Positions 9,195-19,862 of a stretch of 64,000 bases of DNA are shown piece after piece. A model generated the notes under the pieces. It was given only the letters and a program-made list of their open reading frames with translations. It made no database searches and had not been told where the DNA came from. Position 1 is the stretch's first letter; every line of letters begins with the position of its first letter. Location: the NCBI RefSeq assembly GCF_012911015.1, contig NZ_WVVV01000004.1, forward strand, positions 265,369 through 329,368. The letters run 5' to 3'. This DNA comes from Chelativorans sp. ZYF759 (GTDB lineage Bacteria; Pseudomonadota; Alphaproteobacteria; Rhizobiales; Rhizobiaceae). The position numbers were made by a program, and so were the translations under genes.

Positions 9195-9242
9195 CAGCGA
9201 TCAAACAGGCGCCAAAAGGTGCCAAAAATGGAGGAGAAGAGC

Positions 9243-10448
9243 ATGAACAAGACAGGTTTCGTCCTGGCCGCGCTGGCGGCATCGCTGATGAGCACGGCTG
9301 TCTATGCCGACGACATCAACATCAAGATCGGCGTCCTCAACGATCGATCCGGTCTTTATGCCGACCTTTCGGGCGAAGGCTCCGTGATTGCCGCCCGCAT
9401 GGCAGTCGAGGATTTCGGCGCCGCCGAGAAAGGCATCAATGTCGAGATCGTCTCGGCCGACCACCAGAACCGTCCTGACGTTGCCTCCACCGTGGCCCGC
9501 CAGTGGTATGACGAGGAAGACGTGGACGTGATCGTCGACGTTCCCACCTCTTCGGCGGCGCTTGCCGTCAACGAACTGTCTGCCGAGCGTGGCAAGGTGT
9601 TCCTCGTATCCGGAGCCGCGACGTCGGATCTGACCGGCCCCGCCTGCAACGCGACGACCATCCACTGGACCTACGACACCTGGGCGCTCGCCAACGGCAC
9701 CGGCAGCGCGATGGTGGAACAGGGTGGCGATACCTGGTTCTTCCTGACGGCGGACTACGCCTTCGGCCACGCCCTGGAGCGTGACACTTCCGCGGTGGTC
9801 GAGGCAGCCGGCGGCGAGGTCGTCGGCACCGTCCGCCATCCCTTCCCCGGCCAGGACTTTTCGTCCTTCCTGCTGCAGGCGCAGGCCTCCGGCGCCAGCG
9901 TCATCGGCCTGGCAAATGCAGGCGGCGACACCACCAACTCGATCATGCAGGCAGCGGAGTTCGGCATTACCCAGGCCGGCCAGGCACTTGCGGGCCTGCT
10001 CGTCTTCATCACCGACGTCAACGCGCTCGGGCTGGAGACCGCACAGGGCCTCGTCCTGACCGAAAGCTTCTACTGGGATCTGAACGAAGGCACGCGTGAA
10101 TGGTCCGAGCGCTTCGCTGAAGAACTCGGCACCGGCAACATGCCGACCATGGTTCAGGCCGGCGTCTATTCCTCCGTACTCCACTACCTGAAGGCGGTCG
10201 AGGAAACCGGCAGCAAGGATGCCGAAGAAGTCGTGGCGGCAATGAAGGAAATGCCGACCGACGATCCGCTGTTCGGCCCGGGCGAGGTGCGCCAGGACGG
10301 GCGCAAGATCCACGACCTGTACCTCTTCAGAGTGAAGACGCCCGAGGAGTCCGAGGGCCCCTGGGACTATTACGAGACCTTGTCCACGATCCCTGCGGCT
10401 CAGGCCTTCCGCCCCATGGAAGACGGCAATTGCCCGCTGGTGCAGTGA
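9243..10448 (+). CDS. ABC transporter periplasmic substrate-binding protein (HAAT family)
   Basis: The protein is 401 aa with a clear Sec signal peptide ending near TAVYADD, followed by a type I periplasmic binding fold (IKIGVLNDRSGLYADLSGEG). It belongs to the LivJ/LivK-like family that feeds the LivHMGF importer. The closest functional classes take up branched-chain amino acids, amides or aromatic compounds, and the substrate cannot be told from sequence. GGAGGAG precedes ATG 9243; the frame is open back to 9219. It is followed by a GC-rich intercistronic hairpin before livH. Confidence 0.92.
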   Translation: MNKTGFVLAALAASLMSTAVYADDINIKIGVLNDRSGLYADLSGEGSVIAARMAVEDFGAAEKGINVEIVSADHQNRPDVASTVARQWYDEEDVDVIVDVPTSSAALAVNELSAERGKVFLVSGAATSDLTGPACNATTIHWTYDTWALANGTGSAMVEQGGDTWFFLTADYAFGHALERDTSAVVEAAGGEVVGTVRHPFPGQDFSSFLLQAQASGASVIGLANAGGDTTNSIMQAAEFGITQAGQALAGLLVFITDVNALGLETAQGLVLTESFYWDLNEGTREWSERFAEELGTGNMPTMVQAGVYSSVLHYLKAVEETGSKDAEEVVAAMKEMPTDDPLFGPGEVRQDGRKIHDLYLFRVKTPEESEGPWDYYETLSTIPAAQAFRPMEDGNCPLVQ

Positions 10449-10465
10449 CCGACTGACAACACGAA

Positions 10466-10491
10466 CAGGGCGCGCTGAACGGCGCGCCCTG
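10466..10491 (+). promoter_or_regulatory. Intercistronic stem-loop between binding protein and permease genes
   Basis: CAGGGCGCG and CGCGCCCTG form a 9-bp perfect GC stem with an 8-nt loop, 18 bp after the binding-protein stop. In ABC import operons such hairpins often stabilise the upstream mRNA or attenuate readthrough, giving excess binding protein. No T-run follows, so readthrough into livH is expected. Confidence 0.55.
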
Positions 10492-10523
10492 CCCCAAAGT
10501 CATCCTTCCGGCAGGACGCAGCC

Positions 10524-11411
10524 ATGTTCGAGCTACTGGGAATTACGCCACAGGCCCTTTTCGGCCAGTTGCTTCTGGGCCTGATCAACGGCTCGTTCTA
10601 TGCGATGCTGAGCCTCGGCCTGGCGATCATCTTCGGCCTTCTCAACATCATCAACTTCACCCATGGCGCGCAATACATGCTCGGCGCCTTCGTGACCTGG
10701 GCGCTGCTGCACTATTTCGGCCTGAGCTACTGGTGGGCCCTCCCCCTGGCCCCGCTGATCGTCGGCGCCTCCGGCATCGTGATCGAGAAACTCTTCATAT
10801 CGCGGCTCTACCACCTGGACCATCTCTACGGCCTGCTGCTGACATTCGGCCTGGCGCTCATCATCCAGGGCGTGCTGCGCAACAATTTCGGCATATCCGG
10901 CCTGCCCTACTCGATACCGCCTCAACTTTCCGGCGGCCAGAATCTCGGTTTCATGTTCCTGCCCAACTATCGCGCCTGGATCATCCTCGTCTCCGTCATC
11001 GTCTGTTTCGGCACCTGGTTCGTCATCGAGAAGACGCGGCTCGGCGCCTATCTGCGTGCCGCCACCGAGAACCCCACGCTGACGGGCGCCTTCGGCCTCA
11101 ACGTGCCGCTGATGATCACCCTCACCTACGGTTTCGGCGTGGCGCTGGCAGCGCTTGCCGGCGTGCTTGCCGCGCCGATCTATTCGCTCAACCCCAACAT
11201 GGGTGCCGAGTTGATCATCGTGGTGTTCGCCGTGGTCGTCATCGGCGGAATGGGATCGATCCTGGGCGCCATCGTGACCGGTTTCGGCCTCGGGCTCGTC
11301 GAGGGTCTGACCCGCGTCTTCTACCCTGAAGGCTCGGCCGTCGTCATATTCGTCATCATGGCCATCGTGCTGCTCATCAAGCCAGCCGGACTGTTCGGGA
11401 GGACCGCCTGA
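10524..11411 (+). CDS. livH: Branched-chain amino acid type ABC permease, LivH
   Basis: This 295-aa integral membrane protein has the LivH signature near its start: LINGSFYAMLSLGLAIIFG, then LNIINFTHGAQYMLGAF. The C-terminal conserved block GMGSILGAIVTGFGLGLVEG is also present. It forms the translocation pore with LivM. The stop overlaps the livM start (ATGA). Confidence 0.94.
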   Translation: MFELLGITPQALFGQLLLGLINGSFYAMLSLGLAIIFGLLNIINFTHGAQYMLGAFVTWALLHYFGLSYWWALPLAPLIVGASGIVIEKLFISRLYHLDHLYGLLLTFGLALIIQGVLRNNFGISGLPYSIPPQLSGGQNLGFMFLPNYRAWIILVSVIVCFGTWFVIEKTRLGAYLRAATENPTLTGAFGLNVPLMITLTYGFGVALAALAGVLAAPIYSLNPNMGAELIIVVFAVVVIGGMGSILGAIVTGFGLGLVEGLTRVFYPEGSAVVIFVIMAIVLLIKPAGLFGRTA

Positions 11412-12397
11412 TGGCCGTCGATGTTCAGACTACCTCAAATGTCGCACCCGTCGCCCAGCGGGGCGCGAAAGGCATGTCGACCCTGCACATGGCGATCTTC
11501 GCCGCCCTGCTTGTTGCCGGCCTGATCGCACCCTTCTTCCTCTACCCTGTCTTCCTGATGAAGGTGCTGTGCTTCGCGCTGTTTGCCTGCGCGTTCAACC
11601 TGCTGCTCGGTTTCGGCGGGTTGCTGTCATTCGGCCACGCTGCCTATTTCGGCGCGGCGAGCTATGTCGCGGCCCATGCCGCAAAGGTATGGGGCCTGAC
11701 GCCGGAACTCGCCATCCTGGCCGGCACCGGGGCGGCTTTGATCCTCGGCGTGCTCATCGGCTCGCTCGCCATTCGCCGCCAGGGCATCTATTTCGCGATG
11801 GTCACGCTGGCTTTCGCGCAAATGGTCTTCTTCTTCTCCCTTCAGGCGCCCTTTACGGGCGGCGAGGATGGCATCCAGGCCGTACCGCGCGGCCATCTGT
11901 TCGGGCTCCTCAATCTGCGCCCGGATTTCACGCTCTATTTCGTGGTGCTGGCCATCACCTTCGGTGGCATCCTGTTCATCTACCGGATCATCCACTCCCC
12001 CTTCGGGCAGGTGCTGAAGGCGATCCGCGAGAACGAGCCGCGCGCGATCTCGCTCGGCTACCGCACCAACCGCTACAAGCTTGCCGTGTTCGTTCTCTCG
12101 GCAGGCTTCGCCGGACTTGCGGGTGCGACCAAGGCGCTTGTCTTCCAGCTCGCCTCGCTGACGGACGTCCACTGGACGATGTCTGGCGAAGTGGTGCTGA
12201 TGACCCTGATCGGCGGCATGGGTACCGTTTTTGGCCCCATCGTCGGCGCCACGGTCATCGTGACCATGCAGAACTATCTCGCGACGTGGGGCGCCTGGGT
12301 GACCATCGTGCAGGGCACGATTTTCGTCATCGCCGTCCTGCTGTTCCGCGAAGGCATCGTCGGCGTGATCTCAAAGTGGGTGAAACGGCCCCTGTAA
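11411..12397 (+). CDS. livM: Branched-chain amino acid type ABC permease, LivM
   Basis: The protein is 328 aa and polytopic. The LivM hallmark LLLGFGGLLSFGHAAYFGAA lies near residues 60-80, and IRENEPRAISLGYRTNRYKL is the cytoplasmic coupling segment that contacts the ATPases. It ends the importer operon livG-livF-SBP-livH-livM. It is convergent with the next gene, separated by eight bases. Confidence 0.94.
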   Translation: MAVDVQTTSNVAPVAQRGAKGMSTLHMAIFAALLVAGLIAPFFLYPVFLMKVLCFALFACAFNLLLGFGGLLSFGHAAYFGAASYVAAHAAKVWGLTPELAILAGTGAALILGVLIGSLAIRRQGIYFAMVTLAFAQMVFFFSLQAPFTGGEDGIQAVPRGHLFGLLNLRPDFTLYFVVLAITFGGILFIYRIIHSPFGQVLKAIRENEPRAISLGYRTNRYKLAVFVLSAGFAGLAGATKALVFQLASLTDVHWTMSGEVVLMTLIGGMGTVFGPIVGATVIVTMQNYLATWGAWVTIVQGTIFVIAVLLFREGIVGVISKWVKRPL

Positions 12398-12405
12398 GAT
12401 TTGCC

Positions 12406-13242
12406 CTACAGGGCGGGATCGCGAGGGAACTGGCCGTTTCCTGACGTGATCCGCGCGAGATCGATCGTGGCCTTGATCGGCAGATGATCGGAGGCGACGC
12501 GTGCCAACGGCGAATCGTGCGCCTCAATGCGCGTTACCAGCCCACCGGGGCTGCTCAACACGCGATCGAGGGCAAAGACCGGGAACTGTGCCGGGAAGCT
12601 TGGCACTGGCGCGCCCACCGGACCGAAATGCGGATCGAGCGTGAGCAGCGATGAGCGATCCCCAATGCGCCACTCGTTGAGATCGCCCAGGATCAGGGTC
12701 GGCGGGCCATCGGTCTTCACCTGGGCCTTGATGGCCTGCAGCTGACGCTTGCGCGAATGGCGCAGCAAGCCGAGATGGGCCGCGATGATGCGCAGGGGCG
12801 AGGCTTCCAGTTCCAGATCGACGATGATGGCACCGCGCGGTTCGGCGCCCGGCAGTTTCAGCCGCTCCACACCGGTGATCGCGCCCGAGCGGTAGAGAAG
12901 CGCATTGCCGTGCCAGCCATGGCCGCTGGCGAGCGTCGAGACGGAGGCGGGCACGAGGCCCGTGCGCTTTTCGATCGCTTCCATGTCGAGAAGTCCGTCG
13001 CGGCGGCCAAATCTCTTGTCGGCCTCCTGCAGAGCGATGACGTCCGGATCGATTTCGGCGATGACCTCCGCGATCCGGCCAGGGTCAAACCGGCCATCCG
13101 AGCCGACGCATTTATGGATGTTGTAGGAAGCGATGAGGAAGTCGCCGCGGTGGCCACCTTCCTCCGGAGCGCGAAGATAGGGGCCTTGCATGGGTTGCAA
13201 TGCGGTCAGCAGCCGCGGCGTCAACCGCTTGGTCCTCTTCAT
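12406..13242 (-). CDS. Endonuclease/exonuclease/phosphatase (EEP) family protein
   Basis: The protein is up to 278 aa with the EEP metal-hydrolase motifs in order: ASYNIHKCVG, LQEADKRFG, AAHLGLLRHSRKRQ, LGDLNEW and SDHLPI. Such proteins cleave phosphodiesters or phosphomonoesters using Mg2+. Substrates range from DNA to phospholipids. Its neighbour is cardiolipin synthase on the same strand; in many Alphaproteobacteria EEP and phospholipase D genes pair, which hints at lipid metabolism without proving it. An internal ATG at 13191 is an alternative start. Confidence 0.85.
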   Translation of the reverse strand: MKRTKRLTPRLLTALQPMQGPYLRAPEEGGHRGDFLIASYNIHKCVGSDGRFDPGRIAEVIAEIDPDVIALQEADKRFGRRDGLLDMEAIEKRTGLVPASVSTLASGHGWHGNALLYRSGAITGVERLKLPGAEPRGAIIVDLELEASPLRIIAAHLGLLRHSRKRQLQAIKAQVKTDGPPTLILGDLNEWRIGDRSSLLTLDPHFGPVGAPVPSFPAQFPVFALDRVLSSPGGLVTRIEAHDSPLARVASDHLPIKATIDLARITSGNGQFPRDPAL

Positions 13243-13345
13243 TCATTCCGTCCGTGGCGAATCCGTTGCATGCGCGAGCCTAAGCTGATTGTTGCCTCAA
13301 ATCGTAGTCACAATTGGTCCAATTCGCGGGAAAGGTTCCGGGTTC

Positions 13346-14791
13346 CTAAAGATAGGGAGAGGCCAGCCATACGACACGGTTTCTCAGCCGCTTCCAGAAT
13401 GGCCGCGCGCCCAGAGTTTCCAGGGTCTCCTGCCATGCATCGCCCATGCGCGCGCTGATATGGGCGTCGAGCCCCGCAACGAGGTCCGCGTCGAAGACCT
13501 CCATGTCGAGTTCGAAGTTCAGCCGCAGGCTGCGAGGATCGAGGTTCGACGAGCCGAGCAGAGCCCAGTTTCCATCAACTGTCATGAGCTTGGCATGATC
13601 GAAGGTGCCGCGCGTGCGCCATACGCGACAGCCCGCCGCAACCACCTGATCGAGCTGCGCCGTCATCGCGAAGTCGACCAGTCGCAGATTGTTGGCAGCC
13701 GGTATGACGATGTCCACTTCCACGCCGCGCCGAGCCGCGACACCGATGGCGCCAATGAGCTGCTGATCGGGCAGGAAATAGGGCGAGCAGATCGCGATAC
13801 GGTGGCGGGCAACCGAGATCGCGCCCATCACCATCGTGTGGGTGGCGGCGAGATAGCTGTCGGGACCGGAGACGATGCAGCGCGCAGCCGACTTGCCCAC
13901 CGGTCTGGCTGTCCCCCCCATCCAGGCCTCGCCCTCCAGCGTCTCGCCGGTGGTGAAACTCCAGTCGTCGGCGAAGACCGCGAGTAACTGATCGACGACG
14001 GGACCGCGCACCCTGAAATGCATGTCGCGACCGACCGCCGCGCCAGCGAAGTCGCTGTGGAATCCTGCCCGGATGTTCATCCCACCCGTGAAGCTTGTCT
14101 CACCGTCAACAACCATGATCTTGCGGTGATTGCGCAGATTGGCATAGGGCAGCCTCAGCCCCAGCAATGCGCCGAGGAAGAGTTCGGCTGAAACGCCCCC
14201 CTCACGCAAGGCGCCAATAATGGGCGGCCGCGAATAGCGCGCGCCCACCGCGTCGATCAGCACGCGCACCTCGACGCCTCGCTGCCGAGCCGCCACGAGC
14301 GCGTCGGCGAATTGCCGCCCCATCCCGTCATTGTCGAAGATGTAACTGGAAAGAGCGATATGCCGCCTGGCCGAGCGGATGGCCTCCAGCATCGCGGGAT
14401 AGGCCGCATCGCCTCCCACCAGAGGCTCGATTTGGTTCCCCCCGATCAGGGGAAAGGGCGCGACCCGGTCGCCCAGCTTCTTCATGGATTGGAAGCGTGC
14501 CTCGGGCGGGATAAGGCCCGTCGAAGCCCCCGCGCCATGGAGGGCACGATGATGCCTGCTTTCGGCGCGGAAACGCTTATTGCCGATCGACACGCGGCGG
14601 ATGCGATTGATGCCGGCCACGAGATAGAGCCCCGCGCCCACAAACGGCGAAAGCAGAATCACGCCGACCCAGGCGATGGCGGCGCGAGGGTCCTCCTTCG
14701 TCATGGCGGCGTGAATGGCAGCGGTGATTCCGATCACGCCGCTCGCCATCGCCACGATGTAAGGCCACCAACCCTCAAGGGCCTCCAGCAT
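13346..14791 (-). CDS. cls: Cardiolipin synthase, phospholipase D family
   Basis: This 481-aa protein has two N-terminal membrane segments (MLEALEGWWPYIVAMASG and AAIAWVGVILLSPFVGAGLY). Two PLD/HKD catalytic motifs follow, HRKIMVVDGETSFTGG and HAKLMTVDGNWALLGSSN. The layout is that of bacterial cardiolipin synthase, which condenses two phosphatidylglycerols at the inner membrane. It is divergent from nfeD across a 111-bp gap. Confidence 0.92.
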   Translation of the reverse strand: MLEALEGWWPYIVAMASGVIGITAAIHAAMTKEDPRAAIAWVGVILLSPFVGAGLYLVAGINRIRRVSIGNKRFRAESRHHRALHGAGASTGLIPPEARFQSMKKLGDRVAPFPLIGGNQIEPLVGGDAAYPAMLEAIRSARRHIALSSYIFDNDGMGRQFADALVAARQRGVEVRVLIDAVGARYSRPPIIGALREGGVSAELFLGALLGLRLPYANLRNHRKIMVVDGETSFTGGMNIRAGFHSDFAGAAVGRDMHFRVRGPVVDQLLAVFADDWSFTTGETLEGEAWMGGTARPVGKSAARCIVSGPDSYLAATHTMVMGAISVARHRIAICSPYFLPDQQLIGAIGVAARRGVEVDIVIPAANNLRLVDFAMTAQLDQVVAAGCRVWRTRGTFDHAKLMTVDGNWALLGSSNLDPRSLRLNFELDMEVFDADLVAGLDAHISARMGDAWQETLETLGARPFWKRLRNRVVWLASPYL

Positions 14792-14902
14792 TCACTTCTC
14801 CCAGACCGTCCAGGCATGCTGGTATCGGGAGGGTTGCCCTGTCGGCAAGCCCATACGGTCGCAGCCCCTTATATTTGGCGGCAACTGAAATATATAGTGA
14901 GC

Positions 14903-16315
14903 ATGACGAACACTGTCCGGACCATGCAAAGACCCATGTCCGTTCTCAGGGTCTCGCGCATCCTCGTACTGGCGATGCTGGCGTTGCTGGGCGCCTGGGG
15001 CATAGTGGCCTCAGGCAGCGAACGGACGGCCGTAGTTCTCAAATTCGAAGGCGCCGTTACGCCAGCCAGTGCCGACTACATCATCCGCGGTATTAATGGC
15101 GCGGCAGAGCGTGACGCAGGCATCGTCATCATCGAAATGGACACGCCAGGCGGCCTCGACAGTTCGATGCGCCAGATCATCCGGGCAATTATCGATTCTC
15201 CCATACCAGTCGCGACCTATGTCGCCCCGAGCGGCGCGCGGGCGGCGAGTGCCGGAACCTATATTCTCTATGCCAGCCACGTCGCCGCCATGGCGCCCAG
15301 CACGCATCTGGGCGCGGCCACGCCGGTGGCGATCGGCGGTGGCGGCATGCCATTCGGCGGCAGGGACGACGAGGGTGAGGATGATTCAGGTGGCACCGCC
15401 CGTCCGCCGGCCAGCGCGCAGGAGGCCAAGGCCATCAACGATGCCGTTGCCTATATCCGCGGGCTGGCCGAGATGCGCGGTCGCAACGCCGACTGGGCAG
15501 AACGCGCCGTGCGCGAGGCGGCCACGCTGACATCCAGCGCTGCCAGCCGGGAAAACGTCATCGACTTCACGGCAACCTCGGTCGAGGACCTGCTCGAGAA
15601 ATCACATGGGATGACGATCCAGCTCGGGCAGGCGGAGACGGTGCTCGAGACCCGGGGGCTTACGATCGAAGTGGTGGAGCCCGACTGGCGAACGCAGCTT
15701 CTGGCCATCATAACGAACCCTAATGTGGCCCTGATCTTCATGATGGTGGGTGTATACGGGCTGATCTTCGAGTTCATGAATCCCGGGACACTGGTGCCCG
15801 GCACGATCGGCGGCATCAGCCTCATCCTGGGCCTCTACTCGCTCGCCGTCCTACCGGTCAGCTATGCCGGCGTCGGGCTTCTCATCCTGGGCCTTATACT
15901 GATGGTAGCGGAAGCCTTCGCACCCTCGTTCGGGATATTGGGCATCGGTGGCGCGATCGCCTTCGTGCTCGGCGCGGCGATCCTCTTCGACACCGACGTG
16001 CCCGGAATCGAAATCTCCTGGGCCGTCATCGGCGGCGTCGCGGCATCGAGCCTCATCCTGACGCTCATTATCGCACGCCTCGCCTTGCGTTCGACCCGCT
16101 CAAAGGTGGTCAGCGGCCGCGAGGAACTGATCGGCGCAATGGCCGAAGTCCTCGACTGGAAGGGACAGAAGGGCCACGTCTTCGTGCACGGAGAACGCTG
16201 GCAGGCAACTGCCGATCAGGCGATGATTCCCGGGCAGCCGGTGCGCGTCGTCGCACTCGACGGGCTGACCCTCAAGATAGACACCCAAGGGGCGCAAGAG
16301 ACCCCGACCGGCTGA
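14903..16315 (+). CDS. NfeD family membrane-bound ClpP-class serine protease
   Basis: The protein is about 470 aa. It has a signal-anchor helix, then a ClpP/crotonase-fold protease domain ([13 protein letters not shown] and the serine region [14 protein letters not shown]). A glycine-rich insert and several membrane helices follow, ending in a C-terminal OB-fold NfeD domain. Long-form NfeD proteins work with stomatin/slipin proteins, and here a slipin gene follows 34 bp downstream. ATG at 14903 was chosen; ATGs at 14924 and 14936 are also in frame. The upstream frame overlapping cls is not supported as coding. Confidence 0.9.
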   Translation: MTNTVRTMQRPMSVLRVSRILVLAMLALLGAWGIVASGSERTAVVLKFEGAVTPASADYIIRGINGAAERDAGIVIIEMDTPGGLDSSMRQIIRAIIDSPIPVATYVAPSGARAASAGTYILYASHVAAMAPSTHLGAATPVAIGGGGMPFGGRDDEGEDDSGGTARPPASAQEAKAINDAVAYIRGLAEMRGRNADWAERAVREAATLTSSAASRENVIDFTATSVEDLLEKSHGMTIQLGQAETVLETRGLTIEVVEPDWRTQLLAIITNPNVALIFMMVGVYGLIFEFMNPGTLVPGTIGGISLILGLYSLAVLPVSYAGVGLLILGLILMVAEAFAPSFGILGIGGAIAFVLGAAILFDTDVPGIEISWAVIGGVAASSLILTLIIARLALRSTRSKVVSGREELIGAMAEVLDWKGQKGHVFVHGERWQATADQAMIPGQPVRVVALDGLTLKIDTQGAQETPTG

Positions 16316-16349
16316 CGAACTGCCGGACCAGACCGACAGGAGCGACACC

Positions 16350-17132
16350 ATGGATATTTTCGGCGACCTCATCTTCTACGTCGTCATACTCGTCATTCTG
16401 CTGGCCATCCTTGGCTCGGCCGTCAAAATTCTGCGAGAATACGAACGCGGCGTCGTCTTCACCCTCGGCCGCTTCACGGGCACCAAAGGCCCCGGCCTGA
16501 TCCTGCTGATCCCCTACATCCAACAGATGGTCCGCATCGACCTGCGCACGCTGGTCCTCGACGTGCCCAGCCAGGACGTGATCAGCCAGGACAACGTCTC
16601 AGTCCGCGTCAATGCGGTGATCTATTTCCGCGTCATCGACCCGGAAAAAGCGACCATCCAGGTCGAGAACTACATGCAGGCGACATCGGAACTGGCGCAG
16701 ACCACGCTGCGCTCGGTACTGGGCAAGCATGAGCTGGACGAAATGCTGTCGGAACGCGACAAGCTCAACAACGACATTCAGGAGATCCTGGACGCGCAGA
16801 CCGATGCCTGGGGCATCAAGGTGGCGAATGTCGAGATCAAGCATGTCGACATCAATGAGAGCATGATCCGCGCCATTGCCCGCCAGGCCGAGGCCGAGCG
16901 CGAGCGGCGTGCCCGGGTCATCAATGCCGAGGGCGAGCAGCAGGCCGCGGCCAAGCTTCTGGAAGCGGCCGAAATCCTCGGCAGGCGGCCCGAAGCCATG
17001 CAGCTTCGCTATCTCTCCTCGCTCAACTTCATCGCCGGCGAGAAGAACTCGACCATCGTCTTCCCCTTCCCGATGGAACTGGCGAGCATGGTGCCTGGCC
17101 TGTTCAACAAGGACGGCACCGCCAAGAAATAG
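16350..17132 (+). CDS. Slipin (stomatin/prohibitin family, SPFH domain)
   Basis: The protein is 260 aa with one N-terminal membrane helix ([20 protein letters not shown]), then a complete SPFH domain ([20 protein letters not shown]) and a coiled-coil region rich in E, R and A ([20 protein letters not shown]). Slipins form oligomeric membrane scaffolds, and NfeD proteases cleave their C-terminal hydrophobic tails in characterised archaeal cases. An SD (ACAGGAG) precedes the ATG. It is in operon with nfeD. Confidence 0.93.
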   Translation: MDIFGDLIFYVVILVILLAILGSAVKILREYERGVVFTLGRFTGTKGPGLILLIPYIQQMVRIDLRTLVLDVPSQDVISQDNVSVRVNAVIYFRVIDPEKATIQVENYMQATSELAQTTLRSVLGKHELDEMLSERDKLNNDIQEILDAQTDAWGIKVANVEIKHVDINESMIRAIARQAEAERERRARVINAEGEQQAAAKLLEAAEILGRRPEAMQLRYLSSLNFIAGEKNSTIVFPFPMELASMVPGLFNKDGTAKK

Positions 17133-17149
17133 AGGCGCGGCCAGACAGC

Positions 17150-18547
17150 TCAGATGTGCAGCGGGTGGCCCAAAGCGCGCAGGGCCGCCTCGTGAAAGGC
17201 CTCGCCCTGCGTGGGATGTGCGTGGATCGTGCCAGCGATGTCTTCCAGCCGCGCGCCCATCTCGAGCGCGAGCGCGAAGGCGGACGACAGCTCTGCAACC
17301 CCGTGGCCGACCGCCTGGATGCCCAACACCAGGTGATTGTCCGCGCGGGCCACGATCCGCACGAAGCCTTCCTCCGCCTGCATGGTCATGGCGCGGCCAT
17401 TGGCCGTGAAGGGAAACTGGGCGACGCGGATTTCCCGTCCGGCTTCACGGGCCTCCTCCGGCGACAGTCCAACCGTCACGATCTCGGGGTCGGTAAAGCA
17501 GACGGCCGGGATGCAGCGCTTGTCCCACAGCCGACGATGGCCGGCCACGATCTCGGCGACCATTTCTCCTTGAGCCATGGCGCGGTGTGCCAGCATCGGC
17601 TCGCCGGTAACGTCGCCAATGGCATATATGCCCCGCATGGAGGTCTGGCAGCCTTCGTCGACCCGGATGAAACGCCCATCCATGTCGAGGACGAGCTCTT
17701 CGCGACCCCACCCATCCGTGACCGGCCTGCGTCCTACCGTCACCAGAACGTTGTCGCAGGCCAGCCGGGCCTCCTCGCCCTGAGCGGTTTCGACGAGGAG
17801 CACGCCCTCGCGGGACGATAGCCCGCGCGCCCTGGCGCCAAGCATCAACTCGACGCCGAGTTCCCCGAGCCGCTTCTCGACCGGCCGGGTGAGTTCCGGG
17901 TCGTAGCGCGGCAGAATACGCTCTTCCGCTTCCACGATCGTCACGCTGGTTCCCAGACGCGCAAAGGCCATACCCAGCTCCAGCCCGATATAGCCGGCCC
18001 CCAGAACCGCCAGCGATCCTGGCAGCGCGGTCAGCGAAAGAGCTTCGCTTGAGGAGATGATCTTGCCGCCGAAGGGAAGACCGGAGAGTTCGCTCGGACG
18101 CGAACCGGTGGCGATCACCACGTTCTCGGCGCGGATGACCTGCCTGCCGGTCTCCGACTCGACCTCGACCGTCTTGCCATCCCTGAAACGCGCATGGCCG
18201 TGCACGATCTTGACCTTGGCTTTCTTGAGAAGGCCGCTGACGCCGGTGGTGAGACGACCCACAATGCCATCCTTCCATTCGACCGCACGGGAAAGATCGA
18301 AGCTGGGATCGCTCAAGCCGATACCAAGCGGGCTGTCTCCGGCTGCCAGCCCGGCAACCTTTTCATATTCTCCAGCCACGTGGATCAGCGCCTTTGACGG
18401 GATGCAGCCGACATTGAGACAGGCGCCGCCCACCTGGCCTGCCTCCACGATCACCGTGTCGATGCCCAGCTGCCCGGCGCGAATCGCACATACGTATCCC
18501 CCTGGACCGGCGCCGATCACGAGCAGCCTGCATGAGATTTCCTTCAT
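17150..18547 (-). CDS. lpdV: Dihydrolipoyl dehydrogenase, E3 of branched-chain 2-oxoacid dehydrogenase
   Basis: This 465-aa flavoprotein has FAD motif [19 protein letters not shown], the redox disulfide Cys43/Cys48 in [17 protein letters not shown], and NAD motif [13 protein letters not shown]. The C-terminal dimerisation domain carries the His/Glu pair in [13 protein letters not shown]. It reoxidises the dihydrolipoyl arm of E2 and makes NADH. It is the last gene of the minus-strand operon E1a-E1b-E2-E3, four bases after E2. Confidence 0.94.
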   Translation of the reverse strand: MKEISCRLLVIGAGPGGYVCAIRAGQLGIDTVIVEAGQVGGACLNVGCIPSKALIHVAGEYEKVAGLAAGDSPLGIGLSDPSFDLSRAVEWKDGIVGRLTTGVSGLLKKAKVKIVHGHARFRDGKTVEVESETGRQVIRAENVVIATGSRPSELSGLPFGGKIISSSEALSLTALPGSLAVLGAGYIGLELGMAFARLGTSVTIVEAEERILPRYDPELTRPVEKRLGELGVELMLGARARGLSSREGVLLVETAQGEEARLACDNVLVTVGRRPVTDGWGREELVLDMDGRFIRVDEGCQTSMRGIYAIGDVTGEPMLAHRAMAQGEMVAEIVAGHRRLWDKRCIPAVCFTDPEIVTVGLSPEEAREAGREIRVAQFPFTANGRAMTMQAEEGFVRIVARADNHLVLGIQAVGHGVAELSSAFALALEMGARLEDIAGTIHAHPTQGEAFHEAALRALGHPLHI

Positions 18548-18551
18548 CAGC

Positions 18552-19862
18552 CTACTCCACGAAGATCAGCGCGGGTGTCTCGAGCAGCGTCTTCAGCCGC
18601 TGGACGAAGGTGGCGGCATCCCACCCGTCGACCACCCGGTGATCGAAACCGCAGGAGAGGTTCATCATGCGACGCGGGATGAATTGCGAGCCATCCCAAT
18701 GCGGCCGGACGGCGATTTTGTTCACCCCGACGATGGCCACCTCGGGATGATTGATGACGGGCGTGGTGACTATGCCCCCCATCGGACCCAGAGACGTGAT
18801 GGTGATGGTGGAACCCGACAGTTCCTCGCGTCGTGCCGAGCCATCGCGGGCCGCTTCAGCAAGCCGGGAAATCTCGGCCGCGCATCCGAATATGTCGCGA
18901 GCTTCCGCGTGATGCAGGACGGGTACCATCAGGCCCGACGGGGTCTGCGTCGCAATGCCGACATGGACGCCGCCATGGCGATGGACGATGCCGGCCTCGT
19001 CGTCGAAGAGCGCATTGATGCCGGGCTGCTCGCCCACCGCCTTGACGATCGCCCGCACGAGGAAGGGGAGCAGGGTCAGCTTGGATCTCGTCTCTCCCTG
19101 CTTCTCGCGGTTGAGCTTGCCTCGCAGATGCTCCAATTCGGTGACATCGACCTCCTCCACATAGGTGATGTGAGGGATCTTAGATTTCGCGAGCGTCATC
19201 TTTTCGGCGATGCGACGGCGCAGGCCCGTGACCTTGACCTCGGTGATGGAACTGTCGCGCAAGAGTGCCGGGCCCGCAGTTGTGGAAGGGCCAGTGGATG
19301 CGAACGCGTCGAGATCCTCGTGGGTGATGCGGCCTGCCGGACCCGTTCCCGCGAGCTGGCGCAGATCGATGCCAGCCTCGCGGGCGCGCAGCCTCACCGC
19401 CGGCGACGCAACCGGCTTTTCGGCGGGAGCACGCTGTGCGACACGCGTCCGGTCGGCCTCGGATGGCTGGGGAAGCCTCGCCTCCACCACGTCCTCCTTT
19501 GACGGTGGCGGCAGGTGCTCACCCTCGGGGGCCATGCCTTCTGCGATGGGTGCCTCGCCCTGGCCGTCATCCATCGGATCGGCAGCGTCAGCAGCCGGTT
19601 CCGCCGATCGGGTGCCCTCCCCTGCGATACCGATGCGCACCAGCGGAGAGCCCACGGCCACGACATCGCCGACTTCGGCACCAAGCCAGATGATCTCGCC
19701 GTCGACGGGCGTCGGTATTTCCACGGTCGCCTTGTCGGTCATCACCGCAGCCACGACGTCGTCCTCGCGAACCGGGTCGCCGACCTTGACGTGCCACTCG
19801 ACCAGTTCGGCTTCGGCGACGCCTTCGCCGACATCCGGCAGCTTGATGGTGTGTTCGCCCAT
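18552..19862 (-). CDS. bkdB: Dihydrolipoamide acyltransferase, E2 of branched-chain 2-oxoacid dehydrogenase
   Basis: The 436-aa protein has an N-terminal lipoyl domain with Lys44 in TDKATVE, an Ala/Pro/Glu-rich linker and a peripheral-subunit-binding domain ([20 protein letters not shown]). The C-terminal catalytic domain carries the active-site His408 in FDHRVVDG. E2 moves the branched acyl group from E1 to CoA. The ATG at 19862 overlaps the E1-beta stop by one base (TGATG), and its product begins [14 protein letters not shown] as expected. The branched-chain assignment rests on the separate E1 alpha/beta genes and the whole operon. Confidence 0.93.
   Translation of the reverse strand: MGEHTIKLPDVGEGVAEAELVEWHVKVGDPVREDDVVAAVMTDKATVEIPTPVDGEIIWLGAEVGDVVAVGSPLVRIGIAGEGTRSAEPAADAADPMDDGQGEAPIAEGMAPEGEHLPPPSKEDVVEARLPQPSEADRTRVAQRAPAEKPVASPAVRLRAREAGIDLRQLAGTGPAGRITHEDLDAFASTGPSTTAGPALLRDSSITEVKVTGLRRRIAEKMTLAKSKIPHITYVEEVDVTELEHLRGKLNREKQGETRSKLTLLPFLVRAIVKAVGEQPGINALFDDEAGIVHRHGGVHVGIATQTPSGLMVPVLHHAEARDIFGCAAEISRLAEAARDGSARREELSGSTITITSLGPMGGIVTTPVINHPEVAIVGVNKIAVRPHWDGSQFIPRRMMNLSCGFDHRVVDGWDAATFVQRLKTLLETPALIFVE

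Noticed and set aside
9211..9240. Short tandem GGCGCCAAAA / GGTGCCAAAA before the binding-protein gene
   Set aside because: There are only two imperfect 10-bp copies next to an RBS; too little to call a regulatory repeat.
14312..14902. N-terminal extension of nfeD overlapping cardiolipin synthase
   Set aside because: The extension is antisense to the conserved cls coding sequence. A hydrophobic signal anchor begins only after ATG 14903.
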